Shown here piece by piece: positions 27,158 to 35,994 of a DNA stretch of 64,000 nucleotides. Below the pieces are notes generated by a model. It was not told where the DNA came from and ran no database searches. It saw only the letters and a program-made list of their open reading frames with translations. A program made the translations under genes and the position numbers. The DNA is taken from NCBI RefSeq assembly GCF_019345465.1, contig NZ_JAHKRC010000017.1, positions 1 to 64,000 of the forward strand, read 5' to 3'. This DNA comes from Pseudomonas sp. NKUCC02_KPG (GTDB lineage Bacteria; Pseudomonadota; Gammaproteobacteria; Pseudomonadales; Pseudomonadaceae). Position 1 is the stretch's first letter, and every line of letters starts with the position of its first letter.

Positions 27158-28104
27158 TGTGGGTGAAAGCCTTTGGCCAGAGTTTCGATGGCGAACACGT
27201 TGTCGATACCCGGCGTGGCTTGCACATAAGGGATGACGATAAAGCGCTTGTTACGGATGGCGTCCACCGATTGCAGGGCCGGGTTGGTTTCCAGGAAACG
27301 TTGTTTCTGCTCGGCCGTGACTTCGCTGTAGTCGACAATCACGATCACCTCGGGGTTGCGCTCGACCACGGTTTCCCAGTTGATGCGGGTCCAGCTGGCG
27401 TCGATGTCGCTGAGGATGTCATTGCCGCCTGCCGCTTCGATCAGGGCGTGGGGGATGCCCAGCTTGCCCGAGGTCATGGCACGGTCTTCGCCGCTGTCAT
27501 ACAGAAACACCCGGGGTTTTGTGGCGGGCAAGGAGGCTTGTACCTCGGCGATTTTTTGCTGCATGTGCACGACCACCTCATGGGCGCGGTCTTGCACGTT
27601 GAAGATCCTGCCCAGGTTGAGCAAGTCGTCGTAGGTGTCTTGCAGGCTGGCAGGCGGGCGCTTCATCACGAAAGCGCAGGACTCGGTCAGCTCATACACA
27701 TTGATGCCCAGCGGAGTCAGGGTTTGCGGGGTCAGGTCGCCGCCTACGCGCATGCCGTAATCCCAGCCGGCGAAGAAGAAGTCGACGTTGGCATTGAGCA
27801 GGGTTTCCACCGACGGGTATTTGCTGGCCAGTTCCGGCAGGCCGTCGAGGATCACGTTCATCTCGGGCGTCACCGCCTTCCAGCCACTGATGCCGCTGTA
27901 GCCGGCCATATGCGGCTTGAGGCCCAGGGCGAGCATCATCCGGGTCATGTTGATGTCGTGGCTGACCGCGTGCTTCGGGGCCTGGGTAAAGGTCACGTCG
28001 CGGTTGCAGCTCTTGATCGTCAGCGGGTACTGCGTGGTCTGGGCCTGGGCCAGTTGGGCACCCAATACGGCGCAAAGGCCGAGTGCGAGGCGGATCAGCT
28101 TCAT
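27154..28104 (-). CDS. Periplasmic binding protein for the FecCD-type importer
   Basis: A BtuF/FecB-type (cluster A-II) substrate-binding protein of 316 residues. The signal peptide is residues 1-21 (MKLIRLALGLCAVLGAQLAQA), with no lipobox Cys. The mature protein keeps the family fold landmarks: VTFTQAPKHAVSHDINMTRMMLALGL at the front, PEVIVIVDYSEVTAEQKQRF and a C-terminal RFIVIPYVQATPG. ATG 28104 overlaps the ATPase stop (ATGA). It delivers the ligand from the TonB receptor to the permease. Several His residues lie in the mature part, but I cannot assign a metal site. Confidence 0.9.
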   Translation of the reverse strand: MKLIRLALGLCAVLGAQLAQAQTTQYPLTIKSCNRDVTFTQAPKHAVSHDINMTRMMLALGLKPHMAGYSGISGWKAVTPEMNVILDGLPELASKYPSVETLLNANVDFFFAGWDYGMRVGGDLTPQTLTPLGINVYELTESCAFVMKRPPASLQDTYDDLLNLGRIFNVQDRAHEVVVHMQQKIAEVQASLPATKPRVFLYDSGEDRAMTSGKLGIPHALIEAAGGNDILSDIDASWTRINWETVVERNPEVIVIVDYSEVTAEQKQRFLETNPALQSVDAIRNKRFIVIPYVQATPGIDNVFAIETLAKGFHPQ

Positions 28105-28889
28105 GGTTGGGTTATCCAGGTAATGCGCGGGTAGCCGGACAGCGGGTGGTCGTCGATCAATGCCGCTACGCCAAAGACATCGCGCAACAGTTCGACGGTC
28201 AGCACTTCGCGCGGGGTGCCGCTGGCGATGATCTTGCCGTGGTTGATCACGTACAGCCGGTCGCAAAACGCGGCGGCCAGGTTGAGGTCATGAATGCTGG
28301 CCAGGGTGCCGATCTTCAGGCGCTTGACCAGTTGCAGCAGCTCCAGCTGATAGCGCGGGTCGAGGTGATTGGTCGGCTCGTCGAGGATCAACAGTTCGGG
28401 TTGCTGGGTCAGGGCCCGGGCGAGGATCACACGCTGTTTTTCACCCCCCGAGAGGGTGGCGAAGGCGTGGTCTTCAAAGCCGTTGAGGCCGACTGACTGG
28501 AGAGCGTTTTTGGCCAGTTCACGGTCGGCTTCGGTGTCGCCGTCGAACAGGCCCTTGTGCGGGGTACGGCCCATGGCGACGACTTCATCGACGGTCAGGC
28601 CAAAGGCATCGGGAAATTCCTGCAATACCACCGCAATGCGCCGGGCGCACCAGCGGGGCGATTGCTGCCAGAGGTTGTGCGGGCCCAGATGGACCTCGCC
28701 TGACTCGGGTTTGCTGAAGCGATAAGCGCAGCGCAACAGGCTGGTCTTGCCGCTGCCGTTCGGGCCGATCAACCCCACGAACTCACCTGCCGCGACGTGC
28801 AGGTTGGCATCACGCAGCTTGAACTGGTGATGACAATGGCCGTGGCCCAAAGGGGTCCAGGCGAGTTGGGTGAGGGTGAGGCGGGTCAT
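28101..28889 (-). CDS. ABC importer ATPase, FecE/BtuD type
   Basis: Cytoplasmic ATPase of the same importer, 262 residues. Walker A GPNGSGKTSLL, Q-loop VVLQEF, signature LSGGEKQRVILARAL, Walker B LLILDEPTNHLDPRYQ and the H-loop SIHDLNLAAAF are intact. An unusual His-rich stretch (GHGHCHHQF) lies near residues 16-24, between the first beta strand and Walker A. It is the first of three overlapping genes (ATPase, binding protein, permease), separated from the TonB receptor by a family B repeat. Confidence 0.92.
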   Translation of the reverse strand: MTRLTLTQLAWTPLGHGHCHHQFKLRDANLHVAAGEFVGLIGPNGSGKTSLLRCAYRFSKPESGEVHLGPHNLWQQSPRWCARRIAVVLQEFPDAFGLTVDEVVAMGRTPHKGLFDGDTEADRELAKNALQSVGLNGFEDHAFATLSGGEKQRVILARALTQQPELLILDEPTNHLDPRYQLELLQLVKRLKIGTLASIHDLNLAAAFCDRLYVINHGKIIASGTPREVLTVELLRDVFGVAALIDDHPLSGYPRITWITQP

Positions 28890-28923
28890 AAAAATCCGGG
28901 TTGGCCAATATTGAGAAAGATCC

Positions 28924-29069
28924 CTGTAGTCGCTGACGAGGTACGAGGCTGCGATCGAGTGCGAAGCGCTCGTAAAACCTGAGGTCTCAATGCAACTGAT
29001 ACCCCGAGGCGCCTGGTTTGCGACTGCTTCGCACTCGATCGCAGCCTCGTACCTCGTCAGCGACTACAG
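28924..29069. repeat. Long family B palindrome between ATPase and receptor genes
   Basis: CTGTAGTCGCTGACGAGGTACGAGGCTGCGATCGAGTGCGAAGC is opposed by a near-perfect inverse ending CGTCAGCGACTACAG, with about 60 bases between. It fills most of the 187-base gap between the receptor gene and the ABC genes and could lower read-through between them. Confidence 0.9.
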
Positions 29070-29075
29070 ATTCGG

Positions 29076-31190
29076 TCAGAAGGCGTAGTCTGCGGTCACG
29101 AAGAGCGAGCGCGGCTCGCCCATGATCCATTGCTGGCCGTTATTGTATTGGGTTACGGCGTACTGGCGGTTGAACAAATTGTTCAGGCGCAGCCCCAGGG
29201 TGGTTCCAGGCAACGCTTTCCAGCTGACGGTGGCGTCTACCACGGTGTAGCTCGGCAGCTCGACGGTATTGGCCATGTCGGCATAACGCGAGTCGACATA
29301 ACGCACGCCAGCCCCTGCGTTCACGTCATCGGTAAAGGCCTTGCTCAACCACAGGTTGGCAGTGCGACGGGGTACGTCGGTGGGGCGATTGCCCTTGCGC
29401 GATACCCCTTCGTCATCGAATGTGTCGTACTGCGCGCGCACCACCGAGGCATTGGCCTGCAACTGCCAGCGGTGGGGCAGTTGCAGATCAAGGTTGGCTT
29501 CCAGGCCGCTGGAGGACTGCTCGCCGACTTGCTGTGATTTGCCCGGATTGTTCGGGTCGGACGTGATCAGGTCTTTCTTGACGATGTGATACGCTGCCAC
29601 TGTCCATTCGCCACGCTGGTCCCAGAACATCTGCTTGAAGCCGATTTCGGTCTGGCGGGCGCGGGCCAGGTCGAAGACCTGCTCGTCCGGGTACAGGCTG
29701 ATCAGCCCGGCCACCCCATCAACGCTGGTGGCCTGCTGTGCATAGATCGACATGTCCGGCGTCAACTCATACACCAGTCCGACTTTCCAGCTGTTGGCCG
29801 ACAGGCTGCGGTCGCTGCGTGTGTCTTTGACCAGATCATTGTTGTCCAGGTGCACGATGTCGCGCCTCACTCCCGTCACCAACGACAACTGATCCGTCAG
29901 CTCGGTGCGGTTTTCGGCAAACAGCGAGACCTGTTGCGTGGTGGTCTTGAACTGGTCGAGGTACGGCGAGCGGCTTTCGAACTGGCCACGATCCGGGTGG
30001 TACAGGTCGATCGGCTGGCCGTTGTTCACATCGGTGTACGGCGAGTTGCTGTGCAGGTTGAAGTGGATACGGTTGTAGTCCGCCCCCACCAGGGTTCTGC
30101 TTTTGAGGCCGAACAGGTCGTGGTTGAGGGTAAAGGTCTGGCGGTCGCCGACCTGTTCCTGCTCATGTTTGATGCTGAAGTAACCGCTGCGCAGCAAGGT
30201 CTGGCGGTCTTCATTCCAGGCATGGCGCTCGGCGTTCTGCCAGCGGCGCTGGGCCTTGAGGTAATAAAGCTCGTTGCTGGCGCTGAGGTCGTCGCTGATC
30301 TGCCATTCGGTGTTCAGGCGCGTCCACTGGTCGTTGTAATGCAGCTTGGCATCGCGCACGTTGTAGTTCTTGTCGCGCAGGCTCTTGTGATAACGGCCAT
30401 TGATCAGCGGCACACCAAAGTCGTTCTGCGGCTCCTGGTCGCCGTAGTCGTGGCTCAGGGTGAATGCCAGGTCGTCGTTGGCCTGCCAGCGCAGGGCGGC
30501 ACTGATAAAGGTGTTTTCGGAGTCGCCGTGGTCGATCCAGCCATTGCTCTGCGTGTGGTTGATGTTCAACCGGTAGCTCAGGGTGTCGGTGAGCGAGCCT
30601 CCACTGTCCAGCGCCTGTTGGCGGGCATCGTAGGAGCCGTAGCCCAGGCGGACATGGTTCTCGATTTCACCGCTGAAGGGTTTTTTCGGGATCACGTTGA
30701 TCACCGCGCCGGTGGCACCTTCGCCATACAACACTGAGGCCGGGCCGCGGAGCACGTCGATGCGTTCCACCGACCAGTCGTCCACCGGGAACGTTACGGT
30801 GCCTGCGCCGCTGTACATGCGAATCCCGTCATACAACTGCATCACCGAACCCTGGCCCACAAAGCCCCGGGCCGAGTACGACGAACCGCCGTTGCCCGGT
30901 GTGCCGGTGTTGCTGATGCCGGTGGTACGGGTCACGGCGTCCTGCACACTGCGGTCACCACGGGCACGGATTTGCGCACCGGTCAGGCTTTCGACGCTGG
31001 CCGGTGTCTGGAGGCTGTTGAGGTTCAGGCGCGAACCGGCGCTGGTGGCGGTCTTGAGGTCGATGCTTTCACGATCGACTTCAGGGGCGGTAATACTCGC
31101 GGCTGGCAATATCAGGGAAGGGGCACTGTCATCGGCCTGGGCGCTGTTCATCGCCAGCAGGCAGAGGCTGGAAAAAAGGTACGTGTTCAT
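29076..31190 (-). CDS. TonB-dependent siderophore-type receptor
   Basis: Outer-membrane gated barrel of the FhuA/siderophore subfamily. It has 704 residues: a short signal peptide (about 1-19), a plug domain (about 50-160, with VQDAVTRTTGI, DGIRMY and ERIDVLRGPASVLYGEGATGAVINV) and a beta barrel ending in the aromatic VTADYAF. ATG 31190 is the only start before an in-frame stop. I recall PA2911 as the PAO1 counterpart, next to PA2912-2914, and those genes as zinc-responsive; I could not check either. A Zur-like palindrome lies 76 bases upstream. The ligand is unknown. Confidence 0.9.
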   Translation of the reverse strand: MNTYLFSSLCLLAMNSAQADDSAPSLILPAASITAPEVDRESIDLKTATSAGSRLNLNSLQTPASVESLTGAQIRARGDRSVQDAVTRTTGISNTGTPGNGGSSYSARGFVGQGSVMQLYDGIRMYSGAGTVTFPVDDWSVERIDVLRGPASVLYGEGATGAVINVIPKKPFSGEIENHVRLGYGSYDARQQALDSGGSLTDTLSYRLNINHTQSNGWIDHGDSENTFISAALRWQANDDLAFTLSHDYGDQEPQNDFGVPLINGRYHKSLRDKNYNVRDAKLHYNDQWTRLNTEWQISDDLSASNELYYLKAQRRWQNAERHAWNEDRQTLLRSGYFSIKHEQEQVGDRQTFTLNHDLFGLKSRTLVGADYNRIHFNLHSNSPYTDVNNGQPIDLYHPDRGQFESRSPYLDQFKTTTQQVSLFAENRTELTDQLSLVTGVRRDIVHLDNNDLVKDTRSDRSLSANSWKVGLVYELTPDMSIYAQQATSVDGVAGLISLYPDEQVFDLARARQTEIGFKQMFWDQRGEWTVAAYHIVKKDLITSDPNNPGKSQQVGEQSSSGLEANLDLQLPHRWQLQANASVVRAQYDTFDDEGVSRKGNRPTDVPRRTANLWLSKAFTDDVNAGAGVRYVDSRYADMANTVELPSYTVVDATVSWKALPGTTLGLRLNNLFNRQYAVTQYNNGQQWIMGEPRSLFVTADYAF

Positions 31191-31265
31191 CGGGGCAGTG
31201 AGTCGCTTATTTCAAGAGGTGTCCCCGCTGCCTCCTGGCGGCGGGTAATGGAGCTTAAATTACTT

Positions 31266-31280
31266 TGTTATACAGTAACA
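31266..31280. promoter_or_regulatory. Zur-like operator
   Basis: TGTTATACAGTAACA: perfect TGTTA/TAACA arms around a 5-base centre. Its core GTTATACAGTAAC agrees with the gammaproteobacterial Zur core GTTATAWTATAAC at 10 of the 12 defined positions. It lies in an AT-rich patch 76-90 bases upstream of the receptor gene, inside the 165-base gap after the PepSY gene. Confidence 0.6.
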
Positions 31281-31355
31281 CTTATTTCGGGTGTGATACT
31301 GGCGTTCCATTATAGCAATGGCTCTGGAATGCGCCTCTCGGATGCCTCATGCGCA

Positions 31356-32732
31356 TTATGAGAGGTGCTCACGTGGGCGTTTATTGCGGATCAACAGCAG
31401 CAAACGATCAAGCACCCACACCGCAACCAGGGAAGCGGCTACCAGCGGGAACACAATTGCCAGGGCGAGCATGATGACCACGCCGGTTTTCCAGGTCGGC
31501 AAATCATGACGCAACGGCGGTACGCCCAGGCGACCTTGGGGCCTGCGCTTCCACCAGATCACCAGACCGCTGACCGAGCTGAGCAGGATCATCAGGCACA
31601 CCACCAGGATTGCGATCTGGTTCAGCGAGCCGAAGAGTTTGCCCTCGTGCAGCATCACCCCCATTTCAGTGGCGCGGGCGACAGGGCCGTAGTGCTGCCA
31701 GCGCACATCCGCCAGCACCTGGCCGGTGTATTGATCAACATGCAGGGTGGCATCGTTGCGCGGGTCGTCGGCGAAGACGGCCACGGTAAAGACGCCGGTG
31801 GCGGTGGTTGGCAGCGTGATGCTGTAGCCGGGTTCGACCTTGCGCTCGATGGCAGTGTCGACCACGTCCTGCAACGTGATGCCCGGTGCCGCCGGGCCGC
31901 TTGGCATGGCGCCGTGGCCCATGTGTTCGGCATGGGCCCCGGAGACCGGCATCGGCGTATTTTCCAGCGCCCAGGGCACGGTTTGGCGAGTGACGGTGTT
32001 GAGGCTGCGGGCCTCAATATCCGACGTGGGTACGTTGTTCCACATCGCTGCCGGGAACTGGTTCCACACGTCGGCGTATTGCTTGCCCCAGAAGCCGGTC
32101 CAGGTCATGCCGCTGATCAGCATGAACAGCAGCAGGGCAGCGCCCCAGAAACCGGTCACGGCGTGAAAGTCGCGCCACAGCACGCGTCCGCGACGGCTCA
32201 GGCGTGGCCACAGTATCCCGGCGGCCGATTGCCCCCTTGGCCACCACAGGTACAGGCCGGAAACCACCAGCACCACGCCCCAGCCTGCAGCCAGCTCCAC
32301 CAGCCGGTCGCCGAGGGTGCCGATCATCAGCTCGCCATGCAGCGCCCGGGCCACGGCTTGCAGGTTGAGCTTGGCGTCTTGCTCGCCCCGTATGGCGCCG
32401 CTGTACGGGTTGATGAACACGTTGAGCTCACGCCCGTCGTTGTGGAGCACGAACTGAGCACTGCGTTCAGGATTGATCGGCGGCAGGTACTGGCTGATGT
32501 GGCCTTGTGGATAAGCGGCTTGCACGCGGCTGAGCTGTTCATCGGCGCTGAGGCTGTGATGGGCCGGGGTGACGTTGAGCAGATGGTCGTACATCAGGGA
32601 GTCAAGCTGGGGCTTGAACAGGTAGATAATCCCGGTCAGCGCCAGCAGGATCATGAAGGGGGCGACAAACAGGCCGGCATAGAAATGCCAGCGCCAGGCC
32701 AGGTTGTAGAAAGACGGTGTTGGTTGGCTCAT
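31356..32732 (-). CDS. PepSY-associated transmembrane protein
   Basis: A four-helix inner-membrane protein of the PepSY_TM family (PiuB-like), often encoded with TonB receptors and thought to act as a reductase or in periplasmic metal handling. The 458 residues open with LAWRWHFYAGLFVAPFMILLALTGIIYLFKPQLD. Periplasmic PepSY regions and two middle helices with VTGFWGAALLLFMLISGMTW follow. A His/Met-rich loop (HAEHMGHGAMPSG) could bind copper. ATG 32732 has GGAG 9 bases upstream. It lies downstream of oprC on the same strand, separated by a REPIN, and is probably the last gene of the copper block. Confidence 0.88.
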   Translation of the reverse strand: MSQPTPSFYNLAWRWHFYAGLFVAPFMILLALTGIIYLFKPQLDSLMYDHLLNVTPAHHSLSADEQLSRVQAAYPQGHISQYLPPINPERSAQFVLHNDGRELNVFINPYSGAIRGEQDAKLNLQAVARALHGELMIGTLGDRLVELAAGWGVVLVVSGLYLWWPRGQSAAGILWPRLSRRGRVLWRDFHAVTGFWGAALLLFMLISGMTWTGFWGKQYADVWNQFPAAMWNNVPTSDIEARSLNTVTRQTVPWALENTPMPVSGAHAEHMGHGAMPSGPAAPGITLQDVVDTAIERKVEPGYSITLPTTATGVFTVAVFADDPRNDATLHVDQYTGQVLADVRWQHYGPVARATEMGVMLHEGKLFGSLNQIAILVVCLMILLSSVSGLVIWWKRRPQGRLGVPPLRHDLPTWKTGVVIMLALAIVFPLVAASLVAVWVLDRLLLLIRNKRPREHLS

Positions 32733-32770
32733 GTGAGCGGCTCCGCAAGGTTGCATTGTTTATTTTTTAG

Positions 32771-32857
32771 TGTGGGAGCGGGCTTGCGCGCGATGCCGGC
32801 AGCGCGGTCTGTCTGGCTGACCGCGATGATGCAATCGCGAGCAAGCCCGCTCCCACA
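32771..32857. repeat. REP-type pair (family A) after oprC
   Basis: TGTGGGAGCGGGCTTGCGCGCGATGC opposite GCAATCGCGAGCAAGCCCGCTCCCACA, with GCGCGGTC/GACCGCG filler pairing. It lies between oprC and the PepSY gene. Confidence 0.9.
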
Positions 32858-32874
32858 GAGGGTGGCGACTTGCG

Positions 32875-34932
32875 TCAGAAACTCACATCCACCTTGGTCC
32901 ACAAGGTGCGGCCCGGTTCATTGATCGCCCTCGGGTCATTGGCCGGGTAGCCGTAACCGGCGTTGCCCGCCATGTTCAGGTGCTCGCTGTAGTTTTTATC
33001 CAGCAGGTTGTCGACGCCGGCGCTGACCTTGAGGTTTTTGTTGATGCGGTAGGCGCCATTGAGCGAGAACACGCCAAAACCTGCACTTTTGTCGAAATCC
33101 TTGCCCACTACGTTGCCCGCATTGCGGTCGATACGGCCCTGCGGTGCGACCACCCGCCACAAGGCGCCTGCACTCCAGTCAGCTTCGCTGTAGGTCAGGC
33201 CCAGACGGGTGTCCAGCGGCGGCATTTGAGGCAATGCCTTGCCATCGCTGGTGTTCTTGCCCCAAGCGTAGGCCAGGGTGGCGTCGGCTTTCCAGTTGGA
33301 GGTCAGCTGATAAGCCGCACCCACTTCACCGCCCATGATCCGGGCGTTGATGTTCTGCGCCTGAGAGTAGCCCTGGGCGTAGTCGAACAAGATGTAGTCC
33401 TGGACTATGCCCGCGTAGGCCGATGCCCAAGCTTCCAGATTCTGGGTTTTGTATTGCAGGCCCACGTCCAGCTGGGTGGTTTTTTCGGGCTTGATGGCAT
33501 CGAACGCGTTCACCGAGCCGGCCGGGCCCGAGCTTGGGGAAAACAGTTCCCAGTAATCCGGGAAGCGTTGGGTGTGGCCCAGACCTGCGTACAGCGTGGT
33601 CGGGCTATCGGCCAGGTCGTGCTCATAGCGTACAAAGCCGCTGGGCAGGGTGTCGGCTCGGGTTTTGTCCAGGGTCGGGTTGGGTTTGCTCATCATTCCC
33701 GAGCCCAGGCGCGCGCGGTAATCCTTGGCAGAAGCTCGATCCAGGCGGGCGCCGCCGATTACCCGGTCACGCTCGGCGGCGTACCAGGTCAGTTCGCCAA
33801 ATGCACCATAGTTGTGGAAGTCGGCGTCTTTGCTCCAGTTCTTATCCTTGTAGGTGTCGATGCCCATGCCAGAACGTTTGCGGTGTTCGTTGGTTTGCGC
33901 ATCGATGCCGCTGATCAACTGGTAGTCAGCCCAGCGCCAGGTGGCCTTGACCCGTGCGCCAAGGGTTCGGCGGTCGACGTTGGACGCCATCGGCCCCGCC
34001 ATCATGCCGGTGCCCGACGGGGTGCGCAGGGTGTAGTTGTCCATCACATGGTCAGCGTAGTTGTAGTAGACCTGAGCTTCGATCTTGTCGAGAACGTCGC
34101 CGATATTGGACTTCTCAAAGCGCAGCCCCAGGCTTTCTCGCTTGTACTGGCTGCCATCCATGCCGCGGCCTGCAGAGCGGGCTTCGCCATCGCCCTTGCC
34201 AGCGGTCAGTTCCAGCAGGGTGTCGGCGTCCGGGGTCCAGCCGAGGGCGATATCGCCGTTCCACTTGTCGTAGCGCGAGGGCACGGTGTCGCCATTGCCG
34301 TCTTTGTAGTCGTCGGCATGAGCGGTGTTGCCGATCACCCGTACATAACCCAGCGGACCACCGGCGGCGGCATCGATGGTTTTGTCGAAGCGGCCGTTGG
34401 AGCCGGCCAGCAGGCTGGCGTTGACCCGTGTGCCGAGTTCGCCGAAGTGCTCGGGCTCACGTTCGAACAGGATGGTGCCCGCGGATGCGCCAGGCCCCCA
34501 AAGCACTGTTTGCGGGCCTTTGATCACGGTGAGCTTGTCGTAGGTTTCGGGGGAGATATAGGACGTTGGCGCGTCCATGCGGCCGGGGCAGGCACCGAGC
34601 ATCATGCCGCCGTTGGTGAGGATGTTCAGGCGCGAACCGAACATGCCGCGCAACACCGGGTCGCCATTGGTACCGCCGTTGCGGATCAGGGCGAAGCCGG
34701 GGATGGTTTTCAGGTAATCACCGCCATCACTGGCGGGCACCGGCTGGCGCGGATCTTTGGGGTTGGTGACGACGGTCAGGGGCGAACTGGGCGCGACGGC
34801 GGTGATCACCAGCGGGCTCAATTCATGGGTGTGCCCGGCCTGTTCGTCGGCCACGGCGGTGGACGCCAGAATTGCGCAGCTCAGGGTGCCAAGGGCAAAA
34901 GGTAAACGGGAGGCAGCAGTAAAACGGGACAT
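32875..34932 (-). CDS. oprC: TonB-dependent copper receptor OprC
   Basis: OprC (NosA) is the outer-membrane channel that binds and imports copper. It has 685 residues from ATG 34932, with a signal peptide to about residue 29 (ILASTAVADE); a TTG start at 34950 and ATG at 34938 are alternatives. The plug carries the diagnostic NGGMMLGACPGRMDAPTSYI, whose Cys-x3-Met matches the copper-binding motif described for OprC. A plug segment TVIKGPQTVLWGPGASAGTI follows, and the barrel ends WTKVDVSF. It is co-directional with two DUF2946 genes and a PCu(A)C chaperone, a coherent copper block. I saw no copper-regulator box. Confidence 0.93.
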   Translation of the reverse strand: MSRFTAASRLPFALGTLSCAILASTAVADEQAGHTHELSPLVITAVAPSSPLTVVTNPKDPRQPVPASDGGDYLKTIPGFALIRNGGTNGDPVLRGMFGSRLNILTNGGMMLGACPGRMDAPTSYISPETYDKLTVIKGPQTVLWGPGASAGTILFEREPEHFGELGTRVNASLLAGSNGRFDKTIDAAAGGPLGYVRVIGNTAHADDYKDGNGDTVPSRYDKWNGDIALGWTPDADTLLELTAGKGDGEARSAGRGMDGSQYKRESLGLRFEKSNIGDVLDKIEAQVYYNYADHVMDNYTLRTPSGTGMMAGPMASNVDRRTLGARVKATWRWADYQLISGIDAQTNEHRKRSGMGIDTYKDKNWSKDADFHNYGAFGELTWYAAERDRVIGGARLDRASAKDYRARLGSGMMSKPNPTLDKTRADTLPSGFVRYEHDLADSPTTLYAGLGHTQRFPDYWELFSPSSGPAGSVNAFDAIKPEKTTQLDVGLQYKTQNLEAWASAYAGIVQDYILFDYAQGYSQAQNINARIMGGEVGAAYQLTSNWKADATLAYAWGKNTSDGKALPQMPPLDTRLGLTYSEADWSAGALWRVVAPQGRIDRNAGNVVGKDFDKSAGFGVFSLNGAYRINKNLKVSAGVDNLLDKNYSEHLNMAGNAGYGYPANDPRAINEPGRTLWTKVDVSF

Positions 34933-35029
34933 AAGCATTCCAATATTCAAGCGAATACAACACGGCCACGCACCTGCGGCTGTCTAAGCAGCGCCTGCAG
35001 GTTGGCCGGATGAAGAGTTGTGTCGGTGC

Positions 35030-35401
35030 TTAAAGGAATACAGGCGGTGCGCGGGAGCGGGCGCCGGGGAAGACCGGTTGCCGGGCATGGCCCAGGCGGG
35101 GGTTGGCAGCCAGATAGCTGTTGAGTGTTGGCGCGCTGTGAAGGGCCAGGTCGGGCGTGCCGGGCAGTGCCGGGCAACTGAACAGCAACGTGCAGTAGCC
35201 GCACTTTGCCCAGATGGCATGGTGGTCGGTGGAGGGTTGTTTATGTTCGGCGTGCGCAGACATGTCCATGCCCATATCCATCGACATGGGCATTGGCATG
35301 GAGTCGTGATGATCCATCGGCATCGACTGGGAAATCAGCGGGCCGATAAAGATCATCAACATGGCAAACAGGCTCAGCCAGCTGCCGCGAATGGGCGACA
35401 T
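35030..35401 (-). CDS. DUF2946 protein (copper-associated)
   Basis: A 123-residue protein with one N-terminal membrane or signal segment (LSLFAMLMIFIGPLISQ). A His/Met-rich stretch (MPMDHHDSMPMPMSMDMGMD) looks like a copper-binding tail, and WAKCGYCTLLFSCPALPG carries the DUF2946 CxxC signature. ATG 35401 is preferred to an ATG 27 bases upstream because AGG lies 7-9 bases before it. It lies between the PCu(A)C chaperone gene and oprC. The family is of unknown function but usually sits with copper genes; periplasmic copper binding is inference. Confidence 0.85.
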   Translation of the reverse strand: MSPIRGSWLSLFAMLMIFIGPLISQSMPMDHHDSMPMPMSMDMGMDMSAHAEHKQPSTDHHAIWAKCGYCTLLFSCPALPGTPDLALHSAPTLNSYLAANPRLGHARQPVFPGARSRAPPVFL

Positions 35402-35449
35402 GGTGTGCCTGGCGCGAGGTTCGCGCACGGGGGTCAGAAACCTTGGCCG

Positions 35450-35944
35450 TTAGTGGGCGTGCATGTGTTCCATGCTGTCGGCCGGGGCCTGTTTCTGCAC
35501 ATTGACCTCAACCGGTACGGCGCCTGCCTTTTCAAAATGCAGGGTCAGCGGGAAGTGCTTGCCGTCCTGCAGCAGGCTGCGGTCCTTGAGGCCGAACATC
35601 ATCACGTGGTACGCCATGGGCGCAAACGTGACGGTGCCACCGGGCGGCACGTCGACGCTGGCCACGGGCAGCATTTTCATCAAGTCGCCCTCCATCACGT
35701 GCTGATGCAGTTCGGCTTTATCGGCAATGGGCGTGTCGACGCTGACCAGGCGGTCGGCGCTGCTGCCGGTGTTGTGAATGACGAAATAGGCAGCCACGGT
35801 CGGGGCGTTGGGCGGCAGTTCTTGCGACCAGGGGTGGGCGATTTCAAGGTCGCCGCTTTTGTATTCATGGGCGTTGGCAAAACAGGCAGGCAGCAACACA
35901 GCCGCCGCGATCACGACGTGCTTGAACAGGGAAAGGTTCAACAT
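35450..35944 (-). CDS. Periplasmic copper chaperone PCu(A)C
   Basis: Small cupredoxin-like chaperone that passes Cu(I) to the CuA site of cytochrome oxidase or to other periplasmic acceptors. The 164-residue precursor has a signal peptide (1-25, AAAVLLPACFANA). It carries the family's His/Met ligands spread over LHQHVMEGDLMKMLPV and FAPMAYHVMMFGL, the H-M...H-x-M arrangement, and a His/Met tail (SMEHMHAH). ATG 35944 has GGAG 8 bases upstream. The flanking DUF2946 genes and oprC suggest a joint copper-uptake role rather than oxidase assembly alone. Confidence 0.92.
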   Translation of the reverse strand: MLNLSLFKHVVIAAAVLLPACFANAHEYKSGDLEIAHPWSQELPPNAPTVAAYFVIHNTGSSADRLVSVDTPIADKAELHQHVMEGDLMKMLPVASVDVPPGGTVTFAPMAYHVMMFGLKDRSLLQDGKHFPLTLHFEKAGAVPVEVNVQKQAPADSMEHMHAH

Positions 35945-35994
35945 GGCAATTCTCCGGAACGATTCAAAACGCAAAGGGGTTGCGAGGATGAAGA

